Below are positions 31,910-43,244 of a stretch of DNA of 64,000 nt, in pieces. This stretch comes from Muricea muricata (Eukaryota; Cnidaria; Anthozoa; Malacalcyonacea; Plexauridae), in contig OY979718.1 in the NCBI GenBank assembly GCA_963855995.1, positions 25,844,282 to 25,908,281 on the forward strand, given 5' to 3'. The stretch's first letter is position 1, and every line of letters starts with the position of its first letter. Under the pieces are notes generated by a model. It was not told the origin of the DNA. It made no database searches and was given only the letters and a program-made list of their open reading frames with translations. The translations under genes were made by a program, and so were the position numbers.

Positions 31910-32415
31910 AACAGATGCTAGTTTGATCTCCCGCGTGACAGTCGGGGATACTGACAACTATACTTTCGAGGAAACAGATGGTTATTGGAGATCTTGTTAA
32001 ATTTTTTCAGTGAAAGAAAGTGATTTCCTGTTTCTAGAAATATAATCATCTCCGACTGTTTTTATCTAAAGAAAGAACAGCAAGAAACAAATAGTTTCTC
32101 AATTTTTCTAAGGATATTTGTTTGGGATCTTTTAAAAAATTTTCATTTACTCTAAGTCATTTCCTGTTGTCAAGAATATAACCTTGTCGAACTGCACTTG
32201 GGTAGTAAAGGAACAGCAAAAAAGCTTCTAATTTTTCCACGGCGTGGAATCGAACCTCCTTCCACCGCGTGACCACCATACTACTGCGGAAGCTGATGGT
32301 TGTTTGAGATCTTGTGAAAATTTTTCAGTTAAAGTAATTTATTTCCTGTTGTTAAGAATATAACCATCTGCAACTGTTCTTATATGTCAAAAGAACAGAA
32401 ACAAATTACAAATTT

Positions 32416-32487
32416 CTCCCCGGCGGGGAATCGAACCTCGGTCTCCCGCGTGACAGGCGGGGATACTCACCACTATACTACCGAGGA
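32416..32487 (-). tRNA. tRNA-Asp(GTC), B type
   Basis: G50A, one T-stem mismatch. A 32235-32290; h 32505-32550. Confidence 0.85.
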
Positions 32488-32989
32488 AACAGATGCTTGT
32501 TTGATCTCCCGCGTGACAAGCGGGGATACTGACAACTATACTTTCGAGGAAACAGATGGTTATTGGAGATCTTGTTAAATTTTTTCAGTGAAAGAAAGTG
32601 ATTTCCTGTTTCTAGGAATATAACCATCTCCGACTGTTCTTATCTAAATAAAAAACAGCAAGAAACAAATAATTTCTCAATTTCTGTAAGGATATTTGTT
32701 TGGGATCTTTTAAAAAATTTTCATTTACTAAGTCATTTCCTTTTATCAAGAATATAACCTTGTCGAACTGCACTTGGGTGGCCAAGGAACAGCAAAAAGC
32801 TTCTAATTTCTCCACGGCGGTGAATCGAACCCCCCTCCACCGCGTGACCACCATACTACTGCGGAGCGGATTGTTGTTTGAGATCTGGTGAAAATTTTTC
32901 AGTTAAAGTAATTTATTTCCTGTTGTTAAGAATATAACCATGTGCAACTGTTCTTATATGGCAAAAGAACAGCAACAAATTACCAATTT

Positions 32990-33061
32990 CTCCCCGGCGG
33001 GGAATCGAACCCCGGTCTCCCGCGTGACAGGCGGGGATACTCACCACTATACTACCGAGGA
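32990..33061 (-). tRNA. tRNA-Asp(GTC), B type, consensus
   Basis: Identical to the reference. A 32810-32865 (short form); h 33079-33124. Confidence 0.95.
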
Positions 33062-33565
33062 AACAGATGCTTGTTTGATCTCCCGCGTGACAAGCGGGGA
33101 TACTGACAACTATACTTTCGAGGAAACAGATGGTTATTGGAGATCTTGTTAAATTTTTCAGTGAACGAAAGTGATTTCCTATTTCTAGGAATATAATCAT
33201 CTCCGACTGTTCTTATCTAAATAAAGAAATGCAAGAAACAAATAATTTCTCAATTTCTGTAAGGATATTTGTTTGGGATCTTTTAAAAAATTTTCATTTA
33301 CTCTAAGTCATTTCCTGTTATCAAGAATATAACCTTGTCGAACTGCAATTTGGTGGCCAAGGAACAGCAAAAAAGCTTCTAATTTCTCCACGGCGGGGAA
33401 TCGAACCCCCCTCCAGCGCGTGACCACCATACTACTGCGGAGCGGATGGTTGTTTGAGTTCTGGTGAAAATTTTTCAGTTAAAGTAATTTATTTCCTGTT
33501 GTTAAGAATATAACCATCTGCAACTGTTCTTATATGGCAAAAGAACAGCAACAGATTACCAATTT

Positions 33566-33637
33566 CTCCCCGGCGGGGAATCAAACCCCGGTCTCCCGCG
33601 TGACAGGCAAGGATACTGACCACTATACTATCGAGGA
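33566..33637 (-). tRNA. tRNA-Asp-like(GTC), B/C hybrid
   Basis: 3' acceptor is B-type and 5' end C-type (G7A, G20C). C28T and C29T make two wobble pairs in the anticodon stem, and C55T gives T-loop TTTGATT, weakening the B box. A 33386-33441; D 33761. Confidence 0.6.
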
Positions 33638-33760
33638 AACAGGTGGTTATTTGGAATCTTGTTGAAATTTTTTACTTAAAAAAATTCATTTCCTTTTGTT
33701 AAGAATATAACATCTCCAACTGTTCTTATGTGGCCAAAAACTGCAACAAACTACGTATTT

Positions 33761-33832
33761 CTCGACGGCGGGGAATCGATCCCCGGTCTCCAGCGTGACA
33801 AGCGGGGATACTGACCACTATACTACCGAGGG
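33761..33832 (-). pseudogene. tRNA-Asp pseudogene, D type
   Basis: Reference D changes plus C32T; the 5' base is C, which breaks the first acceptor pair. Confidence 0.65.
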
Positions 33833-34275
33833 AGCAGATGGTTATTGGAGATCTTGTTAAATTTTTTCAGTGAAAGAAAGTGATTTCCTGTTTCTGGGAA
33901 TATAATCATCTCCGACTGTTCTTATCTAAATAAAGAACAGAAAGAAACAAATAATTTCTCAATTTCTGTAAGGATATTTGTTTGGGATCTTTTAAAAAAT
34001 TTTCATTTACTCTAAGTCATTTCCTGTTATCAAGAATATAATTTTGTCGAACTGCACTTGGGTGGCCAAGGAACAGCAAAAAAGCTTCTAATTTCTCCAC
34101 GGCTGGGAATCGAACCCCCCTCCACCGCGTGACCACCATACTACTGCGGACACGGATGGTTGTTTGAGATCTTGTGAAAATTTTTCAGTTAAAGTAATTT
34201 ATTTCCTGTTGTTAAGAATATAACCATCTGCAACTGTTCTTATATGGCAAAAGAACAGCAACAAATTATCAATTT

Positions 34276-34347
34276 CTCCCCGGCGTGGAATCGAACCCCG
34301 GTCTCCCGCGTGACAGGCGGGGATACTCACCTCTATACTACCGAGGA
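34276..34347 (-). tRNA. tRNA-Asp(GTC), B type
   Basis: T16A and C62A. A 34095-34150; C 34472. Confidence 0.8.
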
Positions 34348-34471
34348 AACAGATGCTTGTTTGAATTCTTGTTGAAATTTTCCACTCACAGTAATTCATA
34401 TCCTTTTGTTAAGAATATAACCATCTCCAAGTATTGTTATGTGACCAAAAACTGCAACAAACTACGTATTT

Positions 34472-34543
34472 CTCGACGGCGGGGAATCGAACCCCGCTCT
34501 CCCGCGTGACAGGCGGGGATACTGACCACTATACTATCGAGGA
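34472..34543 (-). tRNA. tRNA-Asp-like(GTC), C type
   Basis: Reference C with variable-loop C47G. Confidence 0.5.
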
Positions 34544-34666
34544 AACAGATGGTTATTTGGAATCTTGTTGAAATTTTTTACTTAAAGTAATTCATTTCCT
34601 TTCGTTAAGAATATAACATCTCCAACTGTTCTTATGTGGCCAAAAACTTCAACAAACTACGTATTT

Positions 34667-34738
34667 CTCCACGGCGGGGAATCGATCCCCGGTCTCCAGC
34701 GTGACAGGCGGGGATACTGACCACTATACTACCGAGGA
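34667..34738 (-). pseudogene. tRNA-Asp pseudogene, D type
   Basis: Copy of 28878 at +5789. Confidence 0.65.
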
Positions 34739-35181
34739 AACGGATGGTTACTGGAGATCTTGTTCAATTTTTTCAGTGAAAGAAAGTGATTTCCTGTTTC
34801 TAGGAAAATAATCATCTACGACTGTTCTTATCTAAAGAAAGAACAGCAAAAAACAAATAATTTCTCAATTTCTGTAAGGATATTTGCTTGGGATCTTTTG
34901 AGAAATTTTCATTTACTCTAAGTCATTTCCTGTTGTCAAGAATATAACCTTGTCGAACTGCACTTGGGTGGCCAAGGAACAGCAAAAAAGCTTCTAATTT
35001 CTCCACGGCGGGGAATCGAACCTCCCTCCACCGCGTGACCACCATACTACTGCGGAAGCTGATGCTTGTTTGAGATCTTTTGAAAATTTTTCAGTTAAAG
35101 TAATTTATTTCCTGTTGTTAAGAATATAACCATCTGCAACTGTTCTTATATGGCAAAAGAACAGCAACATATTACCAGTTT

Positions 35182-35253
35182 CTCCCCGGCGGGGAATCGA
35201 ACCCCGGTCTCCCGCGTGACAGGCGGGGATACTCACCACTATACTACCGAGGA
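35182..35253 (-). tRNA. tRNA-Asp(GTC), B type, consensus
   Basis: Identical to the reference, whereas its partner at 29393 has T23C. A 35001-35056; h 35271-35316. Confidence 0.95.
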
Positions 35254-35759
35254 AACAGATGCTTGTTTGATCTCCCGCGTGACGGGCCGGGATACTGACA
35301 ACTATACTTTCAAGGAAACAGATGGTTATTGGAGATCTTGTTAAATTTTTTCAGTGAAAGAAAGTGATTTCCTGTTTCTAGGAATATAATCATCTCCGAC
35401 TGTTCTTATCTAAATAAAGAACAACAAGAAACAAATAATTTCTCAATTTCTGTAATGATATTTGTTTGGGATCTTTTAAAAAATTTTCATTTACTCTAAG
35501 TCATTTCCTGTTGTCAACAATATAACCTTGTCGAACTGCACTTGGGTGGCCAAGGAACAGCAAAAAAGCTTCTAATTTCTCCACGGCGGGGAATCAAACC
35601 GCCCTCCACCGCGTGACCACCATATTACTGCGGAAGCTGATGGTCGTTTGAGATCTTGTGAAAATTTTTCAGTTAAAGTAATTTATTTCCTGTTGTTAAG
35701 AATATAACCATCTGCAACTGTTCTTATATGGCAAAAGAACAGCAACATATTACCAGTTT

Positions 35760-35831
35760 CTCCCCGGCGGGGAATCGAACCCCGGTCTCCCGCGTGACAG
35801 GCGGGGATACTCACCACTATACTACCGAGGA
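35760..35831 (-). tRNA. tRNA-Asp(GTC), B type, consensus
   Basis: Identical to the reference. A 35579-35634; h 35849-35894. Confidence 0.95.
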
Positions 35832-36337
35832 AACAGATGCTTGTTTGATCTCCCGCGTGACAGTCGGGGATACTGACAACTATACTTTCGAGGAAACAGA
35901 TGGTTATTGGAGATCTTGTTAAATTTTTTCAGTGAAAGAAAGTGATTTCCTGTTTCTAGGAATATAATCATCTCCGACTGTTCTTATCTAAAGAAAGAAC
36001 AGCAAGAAACAAATAGTTTCTCAATTTCTGTAAGGATATTTGTTTGGGATCTTTTAAAAAATTTTCATTTACTCTAAGTCATTTCCTGTTGTTAAGAATA
36101 TAACCTTGTCGAACTGCACTTGGGTAGGCAAGGAACAGCAAAAAAGCTTCTTATTTCTCCACGGCGGGGAATCGAACCTCCTTCCACCGCGTGACCACCA
36201 TACTACTGCGGAAGCTGATGGTTGTTTGAGATCTTGTGAAAATTTTTCAGTTAAAGTAATTTATTTCCTGTTGTTAAGAATATAACCATCTGCAAATGTT
36301 CTTATATGGCAAAAGAACAGCAACAAATTACAAATTT

Positions 36338-36409
36338 CTCCCCGGCGGGGAATCGAACCCCGGTCTCCCGCGTGACAGGCGGGGATACTCACCACTATAC
36401 TACCGAGGA
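36338..36409 (-). tRNA. tRNA-Asp(GTC), B type, consensus
   Basis: Identical to the reference. A 36157-36212; C 36534. Confidence 0.95.
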
Positions 36410-36533
36410 AACAGATGCTTGTTTGAATTCTTTTTGAAATTTTCCACTCACAGTAATTCATATCCTTTTGTTAAGAATATAACTATCTCCAAGTATTGTG
36501 ATGTGGCCAAAAACTGCAACAAACTACGTATTT

Positions 36534-36605
36534 CTCCACTGCGGGGAATCGAACCCCGGTCTCCCGCGTGACAGGCGGGGATACTGACCACTATACTATC
36601 GAGGA
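36534..36605 (-). tRNA. tRNA-Asp-like(GTC), C type
   Basis: Acceptor 3' strand as at 521 (ctccactgcgg on plus) with the usual TCCTCGA 5' strand. Confidence 0.5.
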
Positions 36606-36728
36606 AACAGATGGTTATTTGGAATCTTGTTGAAATTTTTTACTTAAAGTAATTCATTTCCTTTTGTTAAGAATATAACATCTCCAACTGTTCTTATGTG
36701 GCCAAAAACTGCAACAAACTACGTATTT

Positions 36729-36800
36729 CTCGACGGCGGGGAATCGATCCCCGGTCTCCAGCGTGACAAGCGGGGATACTGACCACTATACTACCTAGGA
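36729..36800 (-). pseudogene. tRNA-Asp pseudogene, D type
   Basis: Reference D changes plus C32T and 5' TCCTAGG. Confidence 0.63.
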
Positions 36801-37243
36801 AGCAGATGGTTATTGGAGATCTTGTTAAATTTTTTCAGTGAAAGAAAGTGATTTCCTGTTTCTGGGAATATAATCATCTCCGACTGTTCTTATCTAAATA
36901 AAGAACAGAAAGAAACAAATAATTTCTCAATTTCTGTAAGGATATTTGTTTGGGATCTTTTAAGAAATTTTCATTTACTCTAAGTCATTTCCTGTTGTCA
37001 AGAATATAACCTTGTCGAACTGCACTTGGGTGGCCAAGGAACAGCAAAAAAGCTTCTAATTTCTCCACGGCGGGGAATCGAACCTCCCTCCACCGCGTGA
37101 CCACCATACTACTGCGGAAGCTGATGGTTGTTTGAGATCTTGTGAAAATTTTTCAGTTAAAGTAATTTATTTCCTGTTGTTAAGAATATAACCATCTGCA
37201 ACTGTTCTTATATGGCAAAAGAACAGCAACAAATTACCAATTT

Positions 37244-37315
37244 CTCCCCGGCGGGGAATCGAACCCCGGTCTCCCGCGTGACAGGCGGGGATACTCACCA
37301 CTATACTACCGAGGA
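37244..37315 (-). tRNA. tRNA-Asp(GTC), B type, consensus
   Basis: Identical to the reference. A 37063-37118; h 37333-37378. Confidence 0.95.
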
Positions 37316-37821
37316 AACAGATGCTTGTTTGATCTCCCGCGTGACAAGCGGGGATACTGACAACTATACTTTCGAGGAAACAGATGGTTATTGGAGATCT
37401 TGTTAAATTTTTTCAGTGAAAGAAAGTGATTTCCTGTTTTTAGGAATATAATCATCTCCGACTGTTCTTATCTAAATAAGAAACAGCAAGAAAAAAATAA
37501 TTTCTCAATTTCTGTAAGGATATTTGTTTGGGATCTTTTAAAAAATTTTCATTTACTCTAAGTCATTTCCTGTTGTCAAGAATATAACCTTGTCGAACTG
37601 CACTTGGGTTGCCAAGGAACAGCAAAAAAGCTTCTAATTTTTCCACGGCGGGGAATCGAACCTCCCTCCACCGCGTGACCACCATACTACTACGGAAGCT
37701 GATGCTTGTTTGAGATCTTGTGAAAATTTTTCAGTTAAAGTAATTTATTTCCTGTTGTTAAGAATATAACCATCTGCAACTGTTCTTATATGGCAAAAGA
37801 ACAGCAAAAAATTACCAATTT

Positions 37822-37893
37822 CTCCCCGGCGGGGAATCGAACCCCGGTCTCCCGCGTGACAGGCGGGGATACTCACCACTATACTACCAAGGA
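37822..37893 (-). tRNA. tRNA-Asp(GTC), B type
   Basis: C5T wobble only. A 37641-37696; h 37911-37956. Confidence 0.92.
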
Positions 37894-38398
37894 AACAGAT
37901 GCTCGTTTGATCTCCCGCGTGACAAGCGGGGATACTGACAACTATACTTTCGAGGAAACAGATGGTTATTGGAGATCTTGTTAAATTTTTTCAGTGAAAG
38001 AAAGTGATTTCCTTTTTCTAGGAATATAATCATCTCCGACTGTTCTTATCTAAATAAAAAACAGCAAGAAACAAATAATTTCTCAATTTCTGTAAGGATA
38101 TTTGTTTGGGATCTTTTAAAAAATTTTCATTTACTCTAAGTCATTTCCTTTTATCAAGAATATAACCTTGTCGAACTGCACTTGGGTGGCCAAGGAACAG
38201 CAAAAAAGCTTCTAATTTCTCCACGGCGGTGAATCGAGCCTCCCTCCACCGCGTGACCACCATACTACTGCGGAGCGGATGGTTGTTTGAGTTCTGGTGA
38301 AAATTTTTCAGTTAAAGTAATTTATTTCCTGTTGTTAAGAATATAACCATTAGCAACTGTTCTTATATGGCAAAAGAACAGCAACAGATTACCAATTT

Positions 38399-38470
38399 CT
38401 CCCCGGCGGGGAATCAAACCCCGGTCTCCCGCGTGAGAGGCAAGGATACTGACCACTATACTATCGAGGA
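38399..38470 (-). tRNA. tRNA-Asp-derived B/C hybrid, anticodon CTC (Glu-type)
   Basis: G34C gives CTC, a glutamate-type anticodon, on the hybrid core seen at 33566 (C55T, C28T, C29T, G20C, G7A). The sister at 40014 keeps GTC, so the change is recent. A 38219-38274; D 38594. Confidence 0.62.
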
Positions 38471-38593
38471 AACAGGTGGTTATTTGGAATCTTGTTGAAA
38501 TTTTTTACTTAAAAAAATTCATTTCCTTTTGTTAAGAATATAACATCTCCAACTGTTCTTATGTGGCCAAAAACTGCAACAAACTACGTATTT

Positions 38594-38665
38594 CTCGACG
38601 GCGGGGAATCGATCCCCGGTCTCCAGCGTGACAAGCGGGGATACTGACCACTATACTACCGAGGG
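38594..38665 (-). pseudogene. tRNA-Asp pseudogene, D type
   Basis: Same form as 33761. Confidence 0.65.
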
Positions 38666-39108
38666 AGCAGATGGTTATTGGAGATCTTGTTAAATTTTTT
38701 CAGTGAAAGAAAGTGATTTCCTGTTTCTGGGAATATAATCATCTCCGACTGTTCTTATCTAAATAAAGAACAGAAAGAAACAAATAATTTCTCAATTTCT
38801 GTAAGGATATTTGTTTGGGATCTTTTAAAAAATTTTCATTTACTCTAAGTCATTTCCTGTTATCAAGAATATAATTTTGTCGAACTGCACTTGGGTGGCC
38901 AAGGAACAGCAAAAAAGCTTCTAATTTCTCCACGGCTGGGAATCGAACCCCCCTCCACCGCGTGACCACCATACTACTGCGGACACGGATGGTTGTTTGA
39001 GATCTTGTGAAAATTTTTCAGTTAAAGTAATTTATTTCCTGTTGTTAAGAATATAACCATCTGCAACTGTTCTTATATGGCAAAAGAACAGCAACAAATT
39101 ATCAATTT

Positions 39109-39180
39109 CTCCCCGGCGTGGAATCGAACCCCGGTCTCCCGCGTGACAGGCGGGGATACTCACCTCTATACTACCGAGGA
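39109..39180 (-). tRNA. tRNA-Asp(GTC), B type
   Basis: Same as 34276 (T16A, C62A). A 38928-38983; C 39305. Confidence 0.8.
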
Positions 39181-39304
39181 AACAGATGTTTGTTTGAATT
39201 CTTGTTGAAATTTTCCACTCACAGTAATTCATATCCTTTTGTTAAGAATATAACCATCTCCAAGTATTGTTATGTGACCAAAAACTGCAACAAACTACGT
39301 ATTT

Positions 39305-39376
39305 CTCGACGGCGGGGAATCGAACCCCGCTCTCCCGCGTGACAGGCGGGGATACTGACCACTATACTATCGAGGA
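39305..39376 (-). tRNA. tRNA-Asp-like(GTC), C type
   Basis: Same as 34472. Confidence 0.5.
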
Positions 39377-39499
39377 AACAGATGGTTATTTGGAATCTTG
39401 TTGAAATTTTTTACTTAAAGTAATTCATTTCCTTTCGTTAAGAATATAACATCTCCAACTGTTCTTATGTGGCCAAAAACTTCAACAAACTACGTATTT

Positions 39500-39571
39500 C
39501 TCGACGGCGGGGAATCGATCCCCGGTCTCCAGCGTGACAAGCGGGGATACTGACCACTATACTTTCGAGGA
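39500..39571 (-). pseudogene. tRNA-Asp pseudogene, D type
   Basis: Reference D changes plus C32T; 5' end TCCTCGAAAG as in the h relics, directly followed by E. Confidence 0.62.
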
Positions 39572-40013
39572 AACAGATGGTTATTGGAGATCTTGTTAAA
39601 TTTTTTCAGTGAAAGAAAGTGATTTCCTTTTTCTAGGAATATAATCATCTCCGACTGTTCTTATCTAAATAAAAAACAGCAAGAAACAAATAATTTCTCA
39701 ATTTCTGTAAGGATATTTGTTTGGGATCTTTTAAAAAATTTTCATTTACTCTAAGTCATTTCCTTTTATCAAGAATATAACCTTGTCGAACTGCACTTGG
39801 GTGGCCAAGGAACAGCAAAAAAGCTTCTAATTTCTCCACGGCGGTGAATCGAGCCTCCCTCCACCGCGTGACCACCATACTACTGCGGAGCGGATGGTTG
39901 TTTGAGTTCTGGTGAAAATTTTTCAGTTAAAGTAATTTATTTCCTGTTGTTAAGAATATAACCATCTGCAACTGTTCTTATATGGCAAAAGAACAGCAAC
40001 AGATTACCAATTT

Positions 40014-40085
40014 CTCCCCGGCGGGGAATCAAACCCCGGTCTCCCGCGTGACAGGCAAGGATACTGACTACTATACTATCGAGGA
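40014..40085 (-). tRNA. tRNA-Asp-like(GTC), B/C hybrid
   Basis: As 33566 plus G17A. A 39834-39889; D 40209. The A-hybrid-D-A block from 38219 recurs here at +1615. Confidence 0.58.
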
Positions 40086-40208
40086 AACAGGTGGTTATTT
40101 GGAATCTTGTTGAAATTTTTTACTTAAAAAAATTCATTTCCTTTTGTTAAGAATATAACATCTCCAACTGTTCTTATGTGGCCAAAAACTGCAACAAACT
40201 ACGTATTT

Positions 40209-40280
40209 CTCGACGGCGGGGAATCGATCCCCGGTCTCCAGCGTGACAAGCGGGGATACTGACCACTATACTACCGAGGG
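40209..40280 (-). pseudogene. tRNA-Asp pseudogene, D type
   Basis: Same form as 33761. Confidence 0.65.
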
Positions 40281-40723
40281 AGCAGATGGTTATTGGAGAT
40301 CTTGTTAAATTTTTTCAGTGAAAGAAAGTGATTTCCTGTTTCTGGGAATATAATCATCTCCGACTGTTCTTATCTAAATAAAGAACAGAAAGAAACAAAT
40401 AATTTCTCAATTTCTGTAAGGATATTTGTTTGGGATCTTTTAAAAAATTTTCATTTACTCTAAGTCATTTCCTGTTATCAAGAATATAATTTTGTCGAAC
40501 TGCACTTGGGTGGCCAAGGAACAGCAAAAAAGCTTCTAATTTCTCCACGGCTGGGAATCGAACCCCCCTCCACCGCGTGACCACCATACTACTGCGGACA
40601 CGGATGGTTGTTTGAGATCTTGTGAAAATTTTTCAGTTAAAGTAATTTATTTCCTGTTGTTAAGAATATAACCATCTGCAACTGTTCTTATATGGCAAAA
40701 GAACAGCAACAAATTACCAATTT

Positions 40724-40795
40724 CTCCCCGGCGGGGAATCGAACCCCGGTCTCCCGCGTGACAGGCGGGGATACTCACCACTATACTACCGAGGA
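40724..40795 (-). tRNA. tRNA-Asp(GTC), B type, consensus
   Basis: Identical to the reference. A 40543-40598; h 40813-40858. Confidence 0.95.
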
Positions 40796-41301
40796 AACAG
40801 ATGCTTGTTTGATCTCCCGCGTGACAAGCGGGGATACTGACAACTATACTTTCGAGGAAACAGATGGTTATTGGAGATCTTGTTAAATTTTTTCAGCGAA
40901 AGAAAGTGATTTCCTGTTTCTAGGAATATAATCATCTCCGACTGTTCCTATCTAAAGAAAGAAAAGCAAGAAACAAATAATTTCTCAATTTCTGTAAGGA
41001 TATTTGTTTGGGAAATTTTTAAAAAATTTTCATTTACTCTAAGTCATTTCCTGTTATCAAGAATATAACCTTGTCGAACTGCAGTTTGGTGGCCAAGGAA
41101 CAGCAAAAAAGCTTTTAATTTCTCCACGGCGGGGAATCGAGCCCCCCTCCAGGGCGTGACCACCATACTACTGCGGAGCGGATGGTTGTTTGAGATCTGG
41201 TGAAAATTTTTCAGTTAAAATAATTTATTTCCTGTTGTTAAGAATATAGCCATCTGCAACTGTTCTTATATGGCAAAAAAACAGCAACATATTACCAGTT
41301 T

Positions 41302-41373
41302 CTCCCTGGCGGGGAATCGAACCCCGGTCTCCCGCGTGACAGGCGGCGATACTCACCACTATACCACCGAGGA
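41302..41373 (-). tRNA. tRNA-Asp(GTC), B type, weakened
   Basis: A9G, C27G, G67A as at 31838. A 41122-41177; h 41391-41436. Confidence 0.75.
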
Positions 41374-41875
41374 AACAGATGCTTGTTTGATCTCCCGCGT
41401 GACAAGCGGGGATACTGACAACTATACTTTCGAGGAAACAGATGGTTATTGGAGATCTTGTTAAATTTTTTCAGTGAAAGAAAGTGATTTCCTGTTTCTA
41501 GGAATATAACCATCTCCGACTGTTCTTATCTAAATAAAAAACAGCAAGAAACAAATAATTTCTCAATTTCTGTAAGGATATTTGTTTGGGATCTTTTAAA
41601 AAATTTTCATTTACTAAGTCATTTCCTTTTATCAAGAATATAACCTTGTCGAACTGCACTTGGGTGGCCAAGGAACAGCAAAAAGCTTCTAATTTCTCCA
41701 CGGCGGTGAATCGAACCCCCCTCCACTGCGTGACCACCATACTACTGCGGTGCGGATGGTTGTTTGAGATCTTGTGAAAATTTTTCAGTTAAAGTAATTT
41801 ATTTCCTGTTGTTAAGAATATAACCATGTGCAACTGTTCTTATATGGCAAAAGAACAGCAACAATTTACCAATTT

Positions 41876-41947
41876 CTCCCCGGCGGGGAATCGAACCCCG
41901 GTCTCCCGCGTGACAGGCGGGGATACTCACTACTATACTACCGAGGA
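41876..41947 (-). tRNA. tRNA-Asp(GTC), B type, recombinant
   Basis: G17A. Its 3' half and trailer match 49859 while its 5' half and leader match 50436, so one 577-bp unit was lost by an exchange inside the gene. A 41696-41751 (short form); C 42072. Confidence 0.87.
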
Positions 41948-42071
41948 AACAGATGCTTGTTTGAATTCTTGTTGAAATTTTCCACTCAAAGTAATTCATA
42001 TCCTTTTGTTAAGAATATAACCATCTCCAAGTATTGTTATGTGGCCAAAAACTGCAACAAACTACGTATTT

Positions 42072-42143
42072 CTCGACGGCGGGGAATCGAACCCCGGTCT
42101 CCCGCGTGGCAGGCGGCGATACTGACCACTATACTATCGAGGA
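42072..42143 (-). tRNA. tRNA-Asp-derived C type, anticodon GCC (Gly-type)
   Basis: T35C turns GTC into GCC, the glycine anticodon, with loop CTGCCAC. C27G breaks the top of the anticodon stem and the acceptor has the C mismatches. Also present at 50632 and 59192. Confidence 0.6.
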
Positions 42144-42266
42144 AACAGATGGTTATTTGGAATCTTGTTGAAATTTTTTACTTAAAGTAATTCATTTCCT
42201 TTTGTTAAGAATATAACATCCCCAACTGTTCTTATGTGGCCAAAAACTGCAACAAACTACGTATTT

Positions 42267-42338
42267 CTCAACGGCGGGGAATCGATCCCCGGTCTCCAGA
42301 GTGACAGGCGGGAATACTGACCACTATACTACCGAGAA
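42267..42338 (-). pseudogene. tRNA-Asp pseudogene, D type
   Basis: T-loop ATCGATT, further anticodon-stem changes and altered acceptor ends. Confidence 0.65.
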
Positions 42339-42780
42339 AACAGATGGTTATTGGAGATCTTGTTAAATTTTTTCAGTGAAAGAAAGTGATTTCCTGTTTC
42401 TAGGAATATAATCATCTACGACTGTTCTTATCTAAAGAAAGAACAGCAAGAAACAAATAATTTCTCAATTTCTGTAAGGATATTTGTTTGGGATCTTTTA
42501 AAAAATTTTCATTTACTCTAAGTCATTTCCTGTTATCAAGAATATAACCTTGACGAACTGCAGTTTGGTGGCCAAGGAACAGCAAAAAAGCTTTTAATTT
42601 CTCCACGGCGGGGAATCGAACCCCCCTCCAGGGCGTGACCACCATACTACTGCGGAGCGGATGGATTTTTGAGATCTGGTGAAAATTTTTCAGTTAAAAT
42701 AATTTATTTCCTGTTGTTAAGAATATAACCATCTGGAACTGTTCTTATATTGCAAAAGAACAGCAACAAATTACCAATTT

Positions 42781-42852
42781 CTCCCCGGCGTGGAATCGAA
42801 CCCCGGTCTCCCGCGTGACAGGCGGGGATACTCACTACTATACTGCCGAGGA
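42781..42852 (-). tRNA. tRNA-Asp(GTC), B type, weakened
   Basis: T8C, G17A and C62A. A 42601-42656; C 42977. Confidence 0.73.
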
Positions 42853-42976
42853 AACAGATGCTTGTTTGAATTCTTGTTGAAATTTTCCACTCAAAGTAAT
42901 TCATATTCTTTTGTTAAGAATATAACCATCACCAAGTATTGTTATGTGGCCAAAAACTGCAACAAACTACGTATTT

Positions 42977-43048
42977 CTCGACGGCGGGGAATCGAACCCC
43001 GCTCTTCCGCGTGACAGGCGGGGATACTGACCACTATACTATCGAGAA
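42977..43048 (-). tRNA. tRNA-Asp-like(GTC), C type
   Basis: Variable-loop changes and altered first 5' bases; acceptor mispaired. Confidence 0.42.
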
Positions 43049-43172
43049 AAACAGATGGTTATTTTGAATCTTGTTGAAATTTTTTACTTAAAGTAATTCA
43101 TTTCCTTTCGTTAAGAATATAACATCTCCAACTGTTCTTATGTCGCCAAAAACTTCAACAAACTACGTATTT

Positions 43173-43244
43173 CTACACGGCGGGGAATCGATCCCCGGTC
43201 TCCAGCGTGACAGGCGGGGATACTGACCACTATACTACCGAGGA
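43173..43244 (-). pseudogene. tRNA-Asp pseudogene, D type
   Basis: Reference D changes with a different 3' acceptor end (ctacacgg on plus). Confidence 0.65.

Noticed and set aside
41828..42190. 120-residue plus-strand ORF, the longest in the window
   Set aside because: It is formed by two antisense tRNA cores plus spacer joined in one frame by chance; the homologous stretches elsewhere are split.
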